Below are positions 17,492 through 26,155 of a DNA stretch of 64,000 bases, in pieces (the stretch's first letter is position 1; each line of letters opens with the position of its first letter). The DNA comes from Noviherbaspirillum saxi. Lineage in GTDB: Bacteria > Pseudomonadota > Gammaproteobacteria > Burkholderiales > Burkholderiaceae_D. The notes under the pieces were generated by a model. The model saw only the letters and a list, made by a program, of their open reading frames with translations. It was not told the DNA's origin and ran no database searches. A program made the position numbers and the translations under genes. The stretch is taken from positions 310,001-374,000 of the forward strand of contig NZ_QYUO01000003.1 of assembly GCF_003591035.1 (NCBI RefSeq). The letters are read 5' to 3'.

Positions 17492-18970
17492 CTAATCCAC
17501 TCGCTGCAGCGCAGGCCTCTTCCATTCGCCGTTCAATGCCTCAGCCTTGGGCCAATAAAGACGCAGTGCAGTGAAAAACGGTGCATTCGGTGTAGGCAGC
17601 CAGTTTGATTCCTTATCCGCGCCGGGCGACTCGTGCTGAATGTAGACCGTGATTCCGCCGTCTGCATCGCGTTTCAGGTCAGGCAGCATCGGCGAATTGA
17701 TCAGGTAACGATTGAGCGGATTAGCGACAAGCCGCCGCGCCGGTAGCTCATACATGGTGAGCGACCAGAATGCGTTTGCGGGTGGCAATTGTCCCGGCGC
17801 AAAGCGCAACTTATAACGATTACTCCCACCATTGAGCTTTTGGCCTGCGGAATCGACGTAATAGATCGGATAGATAGCTTCTTCTTTCGACAAGCCCCAG
17901 ATGCCGCCATGGGTCGCTCGCATGCGATAAAGATAATTGTTCTTCAGATGCGCGCGCGACCCAAAGATATCGCCACTGGTCAATTCACCAGAGTTAATCT
18001 GTTTATCCACTTCCGCAATGGCAAGCCATGCATCGGCAATACCGTCTTCGATCGCCTTGCGCGTTTCTGGCGCGAACGCTTGCGCATCGAACTTCTTGCC
18101 TGCACCGATGCCAAGTTGGGCGAAGCGTTCCATGAGCGCTTTTTCGGAGGGATGCGTCGTCGGATAGAACTGCAGGACGAAGTTCAGAATGTCAAAAAAT
18201 TCGAGCGAGTTACGCTGCTGCTCCTTAGTGAGCGGCTTCATGAAATCAATTGGACGCGCAGCTGCCGGAGCAGGCTTGCCGAGGAAAGCGGAAAGCGGCT
18301 GGACCTTGTAGCCGGCCTGGACTTTCTTCACATTCTCGATGTCATCCGGCTTGAAAAGCTGAGTCCGGTAAAAAACGTAGGTCAGTTCCGTTTCGGACCG
18401 GATCACGGCCTTGATGCCTTTTGGCATCTTTCCTTTCCAGTTCGGCCCCGCGACCAGGAAATTGCCAGCGCCGTTACCGGTGGTGCGCGTACCGATATAA
18501 CCGGCGATGTGGGTAAAGAGGTCATTGACTTGAAGCGTGTAGTAGCGGTTTTGTTCGACGGCAGGCACGGACAACACCATCGGTTCCGTCCGCAAATCCA
18601 GACCGAGATTCGAATAAGGCGTATCCGCGTTCGGCGATTGCATCGCCTTGTCATCAGGCGTGAACACGCGCGCATTGTTGTAGATCGTGTTCCACCCGCC
18701 CTTGTATTCAGGATCGTTGCGATCGACGAAATAGGAGTACAGGATGCGATAGCTGTCCACCGGCGAGTACCCGTAGCTATAGGCTTCCTTCGCAATGGCG
18801 CGCGCCTCGGCGGGTGTGAGCGCAACAGACTTCGATTCTGCGGAGGTGAGCTTGGTCGCGGGAGTCATTGCACTGGCGGTCGAGCCCATGACCAGACCGA
18901 TGCCGGCCAGCGATGCAGAGATGGCCAGGCGGATTGCCTTGCTTGCGATGGAGCGTTGTTTGATTTTCAT
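17492..18970 (-). CDS. Exported DUF1254/DUF1214 family protein
   Basis: This 492-residue protein has a signal peptide (about 1-34, ending GSTASA). The N-terminal half fits DUF1254 (ALTPAEARAIAKEAYSYGYSPVDSYRI, then NNARVFTPDDKAMQSPNADTPYSNLGLDLRTEPMVLSVP). The C-terminal part fits DUF1214 (ANAFWSLTMYELPARRLVANPLNRYLINSP, ending ALRLYWPKAEALNGEW). The biochemical function of these families is not established; they are exported and often sit in catabolic clusters. It lies between a DUF1329 gene (117-base gap) and an acyl-CoA dehydrogenase, on the same strand, so it belongs to this envelope and CoA-catabolic block. Confidence 0.88.
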   Translation of the reverse strand: MKIKQRSIASKAIRLAISASLAGIGLVMGSTASAMTPATKLTSAESKSVALTPAEARAIAKEAYSYGYSPVDSYRILYSYFVDRNDPEYKGGWNTIYNNARVFTPDDKAMQSPNADTPYSNLGLDLRTEPMVLSVPAVEQNRYYTLQVNDLFTHIAGYIGTRTTGNGAGNFLVAGPNWKGKMPKGIKAVIRSETELTYVFYRTQLFKPDDIENVKKVQAGYKVQPLSAFLGKPAPAAARPIDFMKPLTKEQQRNSLEFFDILNFVLQFYPTTHPSEKALMERFAQLGIGAGKKFDAQAFAPETRKAIEDGIADAWLAIAEVDKQINSGELTSGDIFGSRAHLKNNYLYRMRATHGGIWGLSKEEAIYPIYYVDSAGQKLNGGSNRYKLRFAPGQLPPANAFWSLTMYELPARRLVANPLNRYLINSPMLPDLKRDADGGITVYIQHESPGADKESNWLPTPNAPFFTALRLYWPKAEALNGEWKRPALQRVD

Positions 18971-19087
18971 GCGAGCGTGTCTCCTAATTTACGATCGGTG
19001 GTGTCGTGCTACTGCTTGAAAAATGCAACGATGCACGGCCGCTGGGGAAAAACTGATCGCCAGCGGCCATGACGGACGATAGGCTCG

Positions 19088-20443
19088 TCAGCGTACACCT
19101 GCTCCTGCAAGGCCTTCCGGCGACCAGGCCGAATCAGGCTGGCGTTCGTCGGCGATCTTCACGCCACCCGAGCCTGGCCACAGGTTGATGTAATACGTAC
19201 CGGCGATCAGGTCGAAATGACCTACCATGGTCGCAGTCGAAGCCAACATATCGTAAGACTGCGTCAAGTACGCAAAACCCGGACGCCATAGTTGTCCGCG
19301 GCCGTCGTACTGGTCGCTGGCAAGAGCAATCCAGCTATCCTCGTCCACGTAGAAGGTGCGTTTCGAGTAGATGTGGCGCTTGCCTTCCTTCAGCGTCGCC
19401 TCCACCACCCAAACGCGATGCAGTTCCCAGCGCACCATCGCCGGATTGACGAACTTGGGGCCGAAGACGTCTTCCGCCTTGTCGGTGTAGGTCAGCTTGT
19501 AGGTGTTGTACGGGACGTACATTTCCTTCTTGCCGACCAGCTTCCAATCGAAGCGGTCCATTTTGCCGGCGAACAGATTGATATCGTCGATGGTCGACAT
19601 GCCGGAGGTACTCGGATTCGGTGCGTCATAGGCAAGATCCGGCGCCAGGCGCACGCGGCGCTGCCCCGGCAGGTACTGCCATCTGCGGCTCCCCTTGTCG
19701 CCGTAGACGAGCATTTCCTGAGACAGGATCGCTTCGCCTGCACGGCGCGCCGGCCCGGTGTAGGACACCTTGGCCCGGGCGAGCAGGGTGGGATCCCCTG
19801 CCTTCGATTCATCATAGTAAACGCTTTCCTGTGTCCAGACGCCCTGGGTCGACAGCACCGCCTTGCCTGAGCTGTCGACGTTGTAGGCGCGGTACTTTGG
19901 AATCGTGAACCCCTGTCCCTTATAGGCCGTAAGGAAGTTCGTCATTACCTCGGCGCCGGTTTTCGGAATCGGGAATGGGATGCCCGCGCGTGCGCCGTGC
20001 GGATCCAGATTCGCGTCCAGGCTCGCCTTGGTCGCGTTCTTTACCGTATTGTCGAGCACGGACTTCGGGTAGGCCGCAGTACGATGTGTCTTGTACACGT
20101 CGATACGATAGTCGGCATTTCCCTTCATCAAAGCCTTCGTGCCATCGGTCAGCTTGTCGGCATACTGGGCCATGTTTTTCGCATCGATCGAGAACAGCGG
20201 CTTTTCGCTGGCGAACGGGTCGGGGCGCACACCGCTCCCCTTGACGAAGCCTGCCGGCGGTGTGGTCAGACCGCCTGTGTATTCGGGAATCGTACCGTCC
20301 TTGTTACCGGCTTTTTCCGCACCGACCAGGGTCAGCGTGGTGCCCAGTTTCTTCGCTTCGTCTGCACTCACGGCTGCGTGGAGTGCTCCTGCTTGGGCAG
20401 CCAGCAAGCCGGCTGCGATCATTGCCTTTACCAAGTGCTTCAT
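19088..20443 (-). CDS. DUF1329 family protein, paralogue of the 8287-9642 gene
   Basis: This 451-residue exported protein has exactly the length of the DUF1329 protein at 8287 and is very similar along the whole chain; both share TLVGAEKAGNKDGTIPEYTGG, FSIDAKNMAQYADKL and GQRRVRLAPDLAYDAPN. The signal peptide ends LHAA before VSADEAKK. Unlike its paralogue it has no adjacent DUF1302 gene; its neighbours are DUF1254 downstream and an acyl-CoA synthetase upstream. It may share the single DUF1302 barrel at 6617, or serve a related substrate. A role in envelope transit of hydrophobic compounds is inferred from family context. Confidence 0.88.
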   Translation of the reverse strand: MKHLVKAMIAAGLLAAQAGALHAAVSADEAKKLGTTLTLVGAEKAGNKDGTIPEYTGGLTTPPAGFVKGSGVRPDPFASEKPLFSIDAKNMAQYADKLTDGTKALMKGNADYRIDVYKTHRTAAYPKSVLDNTVKNATKASLDANLDPHGARAGIPFPIPKTGAEVMTNFLTAYKGQGFTIPKYRAYNVDSSGKAVLSTQGVWTQESVYYDESKAGDPTLLARAKVSYTGPARRAGEAILSQEMLVYGDKGSRRWQYLPGQRRVRLAPDLAYDAPNPSTSGMSTIDDINLFAGKMDRFDWKLVGKKEMYVPYNTYKLTYTDKAEDVFGPKFVNPAMVRWELHRVWVVEATLKEGKRHIYSKRTFYVDEDSWIALASDQYDGRGQLWRPGFAYLTQSYDMLASTATMVGHFDLIAGTYYINLWPGSGGVKIADERQPDSAWSPEGLAGAGVR

Positions 20444-20937
20444 ATTGCTAACTATTTCCTTTTTTGTGGTTCAACTTCAAAACTGCTTCTAAACTTGTTT
20501 CATGAGATTTTTGGCGCGACTGACTTTTTCCGGCTCACTTGGAAGGGCGTCGAATAGGACTGCATCGAGTGGTAGATAGGCGTGTCCGGAAACGCATTCG
20601 CCCATAAGGAGAGAAAACAGAAGAGCGAACTCATGCCGGTAAGGGACATGCCGGCATGAAGCGCCGCGAAGGAAGAACATTGCACATGATGATGCATGGC
20701 CTCCACACGTCTTTATTACAAAGAACGGTTAAGCAGGTTGACAGATATTCTTTGACCCGCGTCAAATGCGCCTCCCCCTCTCTCGCAGGGGGGAGGGGGC
20801 GCCCGGCGTAGGGGTGAGGGTGCTTGCAAGAGCGCGTCCCTTGACAAACACCCTCATCCCCACCCCTTCTCCCGCTTGCGGGAGAAGGGAGCACTGCGGG
20901 CGCAGTCCAGCCCATTACGGCAAGGGCTACAGAACGC
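20444..20937. other. Non-coding region with C/G-rich repeat cluster
   Basis: No convincing gene is seen. The part next to 20443 should hold the DUF1329 promoter. Bases 20766-20890 form a repeat cluster: a hairpin at 20771-20796 (CCTCCCCC...GGGGGGAGG), the motif GCGCCCGGCGTAGGGG at 20799-20814 that recurs in the 3326-3553 element, inverted arms GGGGTGAGGGTG and CACCCTCATCCCC, and a perfect 12-bp stem CCCTTCTCCCGC/GCGGGAGAAGGG at 20864-20889. The cluster lies just after the acyl-CoA synthetase stop and may end its transcript. Confidence 0.6.
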
Positions 20938-22506
20938 CTACGAGACGCGACGCGCCCTGTCCTTCCAGTACTTTTCACGCACCTCGCGGCGCAGCACCTT
21001 GCCGACTACGCTGACAGGCAGCGCATCGACAAACACGACGGTCTTGGGCGCCTTGAAACGGCCGAGTATGCCTTTGACGTGTTCGATCAAGGCTTCGGCG
21101 GTCACTTCCTCGCCGACCTTGAGCTTCACCTCGGCGTGCAAGGCCTCACCCCATTCATCATGCGGTACACCGACCACCGCCGACATCGATACGGCTGGAT
21201 GCGAGCTAAGTGCGGCTTCCACTTCGATCGCGTAGACATTGAAGCCACCCGTGATGATCATGTCCTTCTTGCGGTCGACCAGATAGACGAAGCCTTCCTT
21301 GTCGAGGTGACCAAGATCGCCCGATTTCCAGAAACCGTTCTCGAATTCTGCGGCGGTGCCTTCCGGGTTGTTGTAATAGCCGGAGATGACGCCGCGGCAG
21401 CGGACCCAGATCTCGCCGGTGACGCCGGATGGCACTTCTTTTCCCGCATCGTCGACGATCATCATTTCCACGCCCGGCTGGATTCGGCCAGCAGACCCAA
21501 GCTGATGTTCGGTCGCTGTGAGGTGATCGCTCTTGCCGAGCAGACCGATGGTCTGAAGACATTCGGTCGAACCGTAGAATTGCAGGAATATGTTGCCGAA
21601 GCGTTCTTGCGCTTGCCTGAGCTTGGTCGGGCTCATCGGCGCACCGCCGTAGGCAATGCTGCGCAGTGAAGAAAGATCGTACTTGGTCGCCTCCGGCATT
21701 TCGAGCAGGCGATACACCAGCGTCGGCAGCAGCAAAGTCATCGTGATCTTCTCCGCCTCGATGTTCTTGCACATCAACGCTAGATCCGGGATGTTCTGCG
21801 TGACGGTGCATGCGCCGCGGAACAGGGTTGCCAGCACCCCGAATCCGGAGCCGTGGCTGATCGGTGCCATGTGCAGAAAGCGCGTGTCCGGAAGCTGGAA
21901 CTGATCGGGCTCCATGAACATGGAATCCCGGCATGCCAGCCAGTTGTCCATCGAGTATTGGGCACACTTGCCCTTGCCGGTCGTACCGCCGGTGAAGCGA
22001 TACACCAGAATGTCGTTGCGCGTATCGCTTTCGACATCGGGATTGGCGTCCGATACGCCTTCCAGCAGATCCCAGAAGTACAGCAAGCCTTCGCGCTCGG
22101 CCGGAGGCGGATCCATGCACACCACCGTGGCGCCTTGTGCGCGCAGCCTGTCGTAATACCGATCGAGCAGCGCGGTCTCGATAAACACCACCTTGGGACG
22201 CATGTACTCGGCCTGGCGGCAGTGTTCCTCAAATGAATCGCGGAAATTGGTGTAGGCGACGGCAGCCTCGCCTTTGAGAGCGGTCCAGACATGCATCAGG
22301 GACATGTTGTCGTTCTCAAGGATACAAAGGTAAATATCGCCGCGGCGCAATTGCAAACGCTCGCGCATCATGTTCACGATGCGATTGGTGACCGACTGGA
22401 ATTCGCGGTAGGTATAGCGGCGATTGCGCTCGATATTGACCAGTGCCTCGCAGTCGCCGAAACGTAGGGCGAGATTGCCCATCATGCGTGCGAAATTCGT
22501 TTTCAT
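20938..22506 (-). CDS. AMP-forming acyl-CoA synthetase/ligase
   Basis: This 522-residue member of the ANL (adenylate-forming) superfamily would activate a carboxylic acid with ATP and CoA. The phosphate loop reads YRFTGGTTGKGKC, slightly unlike the usual SGTTGxPKG. The motifs YGSTE, the WxxxGDLG equivalent FWKSGDLGHLDKEGFVYLVDRKKDMIITGGFNVYAIEVE and the C-terminal catalytic lysine region (VGKVLRREVREKYW) are present. The frame is open to 22590, but ATG 22506 has AAGGAGA upstream and begins the similarity. It is in the same block as SDR, thiolase and crotonase genes, so it likely primes a fatty or isoprenoid-type acid for beta-oxidation. The exact acid is unknown. Confidence 0.9.
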   Translation of the reverse strand: MKTNFARMMGNLALRFGDCEALVNIERNRRYTYREFQSVTNRIVNMMRERLQLRRGDIYLCILENDNMSLMHVWTALKGEAAVAYTNFRDSFEEHCRQAEYMRPKVVFIETALLDRYYDRLRAQGATVVCMDPPPAEREGLLYFWDLLEGVSDANPDVESDTRNDILVYRFTGGTTGKGKCAQYSMDNWLACRDSMFMEPDQFQLPDTRFLHMAPISHGSGFGVLATLFRGACTVTQNIPDLALMCKNIEAEKITMTLLLPTLVYRLLEMPEATKYDLSSLRSIAYGGAPMSPTKLRQAQERFGNIFLQFYGSTECLQTIGLLGKSDHLTATEHQLGSAGRIQPGVEMMIVDDAGKEVPSGVTGEIWVRCRGVISGYYNNPEGTAAEFENGFWKSGDLGHLDKEGFVYLVDRKKDMIITGGFNVYAIEVEAALSSHPAVSMSAVVGVPHDEWGEALHAEVKLKVGEEVTAEALIEHVKGILGRFKAPKTVVFVDALPVSVVGKVLRREVREKYWKDRARRVS

Positions 22507-22782
22507 CCAAGTCTCCTTCCTGTATTTCCCGTCGGGCACTCCGCCCATGTTATAAGAGTAAAACCATGCCATGGTACGGATCAATGCCAATCATGCGCCC
22601 TCCCATTGTGGACGCCAAGAATATCCCTTAGTCCGAAGCTGAGGCGGCGCACCGTCGTTGTGCACCTTTCCCCGCTCTTTAAGTCGATACGCACCCGGCA
22701 CCTCTGTCGCGCGAATCCCGGCCCACGCTGAAAGCCGGGATTCCAAAGCCTTACTCACCACTGATCTACATCGGCGAATATC

Positions 22783-23697
22783 TCAAGCCTTCAGGCCCTT
22801 CATGGCGGTTTCGAAGAAGGCCGCCACTTGCTGGTTGGCATCGTCGCGCGGCACCGCCGTGCTCCAGTCGCTGATCTGCGCGAAATGCGCTGCCACGGTA
22901 TCGGGCGTCAGTTCGCCGCCAAGGTACACCGGCGCCGTCTCGACCAGGCGCACCGACGAGAACACGCCGGCGCCCGCCCCCAGAATCACCTTGCTCGGCG
23001 CATCCTCGCTCACCAGGTACAGCGCACCCGGCGTCACTTGTTCCGGACGCACTGCCTTGAGCAGCGCTTCCGGCATCACGTCTTCGGTCATGCGGGTGGC
23101 CGCGATCGGCGCCAGCGTGTTGACCCGGATGTCGTTCTTCTTGCCTTCGATGGCCAGCATGTTCATCAGCCCCGCTACCGCCATCTTCGCCGCGCCATAG
23201 TTGGCCTGGCCGAAGTTGCCGAACAGACCCGCCGCCGAGGTCGTCATCAGGATGCGGCCATAGTTCTGTTCGCGCATCGTGTCCCATACCGCCTTGGTGC
23301 AGTAGGCCGAGCCCATCAGGTGCACATCGACCACCGCGCGGAAGTCGGCCATGTCCATCTTCGACAGGGTCTTGTCGCGCAGGATGCCGGCGTTGTTGAT
23401 CAGGATGTCGACGCGGCCGAACTCGGCCTTGGCCTGCTCGACCATCGCGCTGACTTGCTCGAAGTCCGCCACGTTGGCGCCATTGGCAATCGCCGCCCCG
23501 CCCAGCGCCTTGATTTCCTCGACCACGGCCAGCGCCGCCTCCGACGAACTGCCGCCGCTCTTGCCGTCGCGGCTGCCGCCGAAGTCGTTGATCACCAGCC
23601 TGGCACCAAGCTTGGCCAATTCCAGCGCATGCACGCGGCCCAGGCCGTTGCCGGCACCCGTCACAATGGCCACACGGCCGTCAAAGCGAATTGTCAT
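22783..23697 (-). CDS. SDR-type 3-hydroxyacyl-CoA/hydroxysteroid dehydrogenase (HSD17B4-like)
   Basis: This 304-residue SDR has the cofactor loop TGAGNGLGR, the structural NNAG and the catalytic Ser-Tyr-Lys (TTSAAGLFGN ... YGAAK). The insertion after the second strand (INDFGGSRDGKSGGSSSEAA) and the tail of about 50 residues after the core are typical of the dehydrogenase unit of peroxisomal-type multifunctional enzyme 2, which oxidises (R)-3-hydroxyacyl-CoA. The start is ATG 23697, preceded by GAGGG; an upstream ATG at 23736 lacks a ribosome site. It sits 75 bases after the thiolase gene. Together these suggest a beta-oxidation cycle for a bulky or branched acyl chain. Confidence 0.88.
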   Translation of the reverse strand: MTIRFDGRVAIVTGAGNGLGRVHALELAKLGARLVINDFGGSRDGKSGGSSSEAALAVVEEIKALGGAAIANGANVADFEQVSAMVEQAKAEFGRVDILINNAGILRDKTLSKMDMADFRAVVDVHLMGSAYCTKAVWDTMREQNYGRILMTTSAAGLFGNFGQANYGAAKMAVAGLMNMLAIEGKKNDIRVNTLAPIAATRMTEDVMPEALLKAVRPEQVTPGALYLVSEDAPSKVILGAGAGVFSSVRLVETAPVYLGGELTPDTVAAHFAQISDWSTAVPRDDANQQVAAFFETAMKGLKA

Positions 23698-23772
23698 GGT
23701 ATTACCCTCAAAAAAATTTCGAATTGAAATCATCACGGGCGACCGCTAGTGGCCGCCCGTGCTCAAGCTTGC

Positions 23773-25017
23773 TTAAGCCTTTGCAAATATCCCGACGTGT
23801 TCGGTGGATTCCTCGACGCGCCACAAGCCGCCGCCATTGCCCTGCAGCGCAATGCGCGCGCCGTCGACCTGGCGCTTGCCGCAGTTGCCGCGCAACTGCT
23901 CGACCAGTTCGAAGATCTGGCCGATGCCGGTGGCGCCGATCGGATGCCCCTTCGATTCCAGGCCGCCCGACGGATTGACCGGCAGCTTGCCGCCGAGGGC
24001 GCTGTCGCCGCGCTCGGCCATCACCCCGGACTGCCCCGGCGCGCACAGGCCCAGCGCTTCGATCGACAGCAGCTCGCCGATCGCGGTCGCATCGTGCACT
24101 TCGGCCACGTCGACATCCTTGGGACTGATGCCGGCTTGTTCGAATGCCGCCTTGCCCGCCAGATGGGTGCAGCCCTGGTCGAAGTCATCGGCCGCGCGCG
24201 CCGAGGCCGACCGCACCACCGAGGCCAGCACCTTGATCGCGCGGCGCTTGTCGAAACCGTATTTCTCCAGCGCCGACTCGGTGCACACGATCGCCGCCGC
24301 CGCGCCGTCGGAAATCGGCGAACACATCGGCAGCGTGATCGGATAGGTGATCGGCGGCGCCGCCAGGATTTCCTCGATGCCCATCGCGTTGCGGTATTGC
24401 GAACGCGCGTTGTGCACCGAATGGCCATGGTTCTTCGACGACACGGCCGCCAGCTGGCGCTGGGTGATGCCGAAGCGCTCCATCAGGCCGCCACGGCCCA
24501 GGGCCGCATACACGTCCATGAACGGGCTGTACGGCTTGGGCGACTGCGACCCCTCCGGCGGCACGATGCTCTTGCCCATCGCCGCCAGGTAATGCTTGTT
24601 GTCTTCGAAGGTTTCGATGTCCCACGCCGATTCGAAGGCCGAGAACATCTTGGCCTTGTCGCTGTAGAACATTTTTTCCGCACCGACGGCAATCGCCACG
24701 TCGGCCGCACCCGCCTTGAGCTGGGTGACGGCCAGGTTGAACGCGTGGCTGGACGAGGCGCACGCGCCTTCGAGGTTGTAGATCGGGATGCCGTCCAGGC
24801 CCAGCGGCAACAGCGCCACCTGGCCGCGGATCATGTGCTGGCCGTCGAAGTGGCCTTGCGTGCAGTTGCCGTAGAACGCGGCCTGGATGTGCTTGCGGTC
24901 GCAGCCGGCATCCTGCAAGGCGTCTTCCACCGCCCAGGCGGTCAGTTGCTTGACGGTCTTGTCGGTGTGGCGGCCGAACAGCGTCATGCCGACGCCGACG
25001 ATGTAAATGTTTTCCAT
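23773..25017 (-). CDS. SCP2-type thiolase
   Basis: This 414-residue thiolase would cleave a 3-ketoacyl-CoA. The nucleophile is Cys in EGACASSSHAF, and the C-terminal active-site segments are VHDATAIGEL and GHPIGATG. The lack of the classical CxG motif near the end, together with the NPSGGLESKGHPIGATG form, points to the sterol-carrier-protein-2 branch, which handles branched and steroid side chains. It lies between crotonase and SDR genes. A C/G-rich hairpin (25049-25077) separates it from the crotonase gene. The chain-end chemistry is inferred from the family; the substrate is not determined. Confidence 0.9.
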   Translation of the reverse strand: MENIYIVGVGMTLFGRHTDKTVKQLTAWAVEDALQDAGCDRKHIQAAFYGNCTQGHFDGQHMIRGQVALLPLGLDGIPIYNLEGACASSSHAFNLAVTQLKAGAADVAIAVGAEKMFYSDKAKMFSAFESAWDIETFEDNKHYLAAMGKSIVPPEGSQSPKPYSPFMDVYAALGRGGLMERFGITQRQLAAVSSKNHGHSVHNARSQYRNAMGIEEILAAPPITYPITLPMCSPISDGAAAAIVCTESALEKYGFDKRRAIKVLASVVRSASARAADDFDQGCTHLAGKAAFEQAGISPKDVDVAEVHDATAIGELLSIEALGLCAPGQSGVMAERGDSALGGKLPVNPSGGLESKGHPIGATGIGQIFELVEQLRGNCGKRQVDGARIALQGNGGGLWRVEESTEHVGIFAKA

Positions 25018-25048
25018 GAATGAGTCCTTGTCTTGAGAATCGGTGTAC

Positions 25049-25077
25049 TCCCTTCTCCCGCCTGCGGGAGAGGGGAG
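25049..25077. repeat. C/G-rich hairpin between crotonase and thiolase genes
   Basis: The stem CTCCCTTCTCCCGC pairs with GCGGGAGAGGGGAG around a CT loop, with one G-T pair. The core CTTCTCCCGC also forms the stem at 20864-20889. As it lies inside an apparent operon it may act in mRNA processing rather than termination. Confidence 0.55.
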
Positions 25078-25083
25078 TAAGAA

Positions 25084-25860
25084 TCAATAGCCCTTGAAAT
25101 CGGGCGCGCGCTTTTCGGCGAACGCGCGCAAGCCTTCGGCCATGTCGTACGAGCGCTGGTGGTTGCGCAGCGCCAGCACTTCGTGGCGCAGCGCATCGGC
25201 CACCGACTTGTCAGCCGCTTCGTTGGCCACTTTCTTCATGTTGCGCAACACCAGCGGGCTCTTCCTGGCCAGCTTGTCGCCAATCGCCTGCACGCGATCA
25301 ACCAGTTCGCCATCGGCCACCACTTCGCTGACCAGGCCATAGGTCTTCATGTCCGCCGCCGGCAAGGCATCGCCGGTGAACAGCAGGTACATCGCGATGT
25401 TGTGCGGGATCTTGCGCGGCAGCACGGCGGCGCCGCCACCGCCCGGGAACACGCCGAAGTTCGAATGCGCATCGCCGAACTTGGCGCTGTGCGCCGCGAT
25501 CACGAAGTCGCAGCACAACACCGCTTCCATGCCGCCGGCCAGCGCCAGGCCGTTGACGGCCGCGATCACCGGCTTGGGGAATGCGCGCAGCAAGTCGAAG
25601 AACACCACGATGGTGTCCAGGAAATCCGGTTCGCCCGGCTGCGGCGCACCGCCGGCGGCTTTGAGGTCGGCGCCGGCGCAAAAGGCGGGGCCGGTGCCGG
25701 TCAGCACCACCACGCGCACCGCCTCGTCGTCTTGCCAGTTGCGCAACTGCGCAGTCATGTCTTCGAACATGTCGCGGCTCAAGGCATTCATCGCCTTGGG
25801 GCGGGTCAAGGTGATCCAGCCAACCTGGCCCTTCACCTCGAAAGAAACGTTTTCGCTCAA
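25084..25860 (-). CDS. Enoyl-CoA hydratase/isomerase (crotonase) family protein with TTG start
   Basis: This protein of about 258 residues has the crotonase fold. The oxyanion-hole segments are CAGADLKAAGG and NGLALAGGMEAVLCCD. The first catalytic Glu is conserved (GGMEA), but the position of the second Glu is changed (FGDAHSNFGVFPGGGGA), so it may be an isomerase or a specialised hydratase. No ATG fits the start: the likely initiator is TTG at 25858-25860, with GAGGAG a few bases upstream (MSENVSFEVKGQVGW). It is the first gene of the minus-strand block and divergent from the MalT/AlkS-like regulator. Confidence 0.85.
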   Translation of the reverse strand: MSENVSFEVKGQVGWITLTRPKAMNALSRDMFEDMTAQLRNWQDDEAVRVVVLTGTGPAFCAGADLKAAGGAPQPGEPDFLDTIVVFFDLLRAFPKPVIAAVNGLALAGGMEAVLCCDFVIAAHSAKFGDAHSNFGVFPGGGGAAVLPRKIPHNIAMYLLFTGDALPAADMKTYGLVSEVVADGELVDRVQAIGDKLARKSPLVLRNMKKVANEAADKSVADALRHEVLALRNHQRSYDMAEGLRAFAEKRAPDFKGY

Positions 25861-25903
25861 CTTCTTCTCCTCAATCAAAATCACATGCCGTGTTGCTACC
25901 CAA

Positions 25904-25952
25904 GCCAAGGTACGACAAGCCATCCCTACCATGCCCCTCCCCTTGCGGACGG
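25904..25952. repeat. Second copy of the 511-557 intergenic repeat
   Basis: GCCAAGGTACGACAA at 25904-25918 is identical to 511-525, and the following CCTCCCCTTGCGGACG is also shared. Both copies lie just upstream of a catabolic gene on opposite strands. The function is unknown. Confidence 0.5.
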
Positions 25953-26155
25953 TCTGCCTGCTAGGTCATTTCGAGCGGACAATGCAGTGCTTAATTGCAT
26001 GGTTACGTGCTAGGATAAAAAAGCGTTCCGTGTTCTTTCCTTCGAAAATTGCAATGCGATAAACAGTGCAGATGCGCACGTAACTTTTGTTGGTGTACGC
26101 AAATTAGCGCAATGCAACTCCGAGTCAGCGCCATAAGCACAAGGGCTGAAAATCC

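Noticed and set aside
16242..17495. Long + strand frame (417 codons) opposite the acyl-CoA dehydrogenase
   Set aside because: It is the complement of a well-supported gene and shows no recognisable domain.
20489..20706. Two overlapping short frames upstream of the DUF1329 gene
   Set aside because: No ribosome site, no domain, Cys/His/Phe-rich composition; judged non-coding.
23749..25023. Long + strand frame (424 codons) opposite the thiolase
   Set aside because: It mirrors the thiolase; Arg/His/Gln-rich composition typical of antisense translation.
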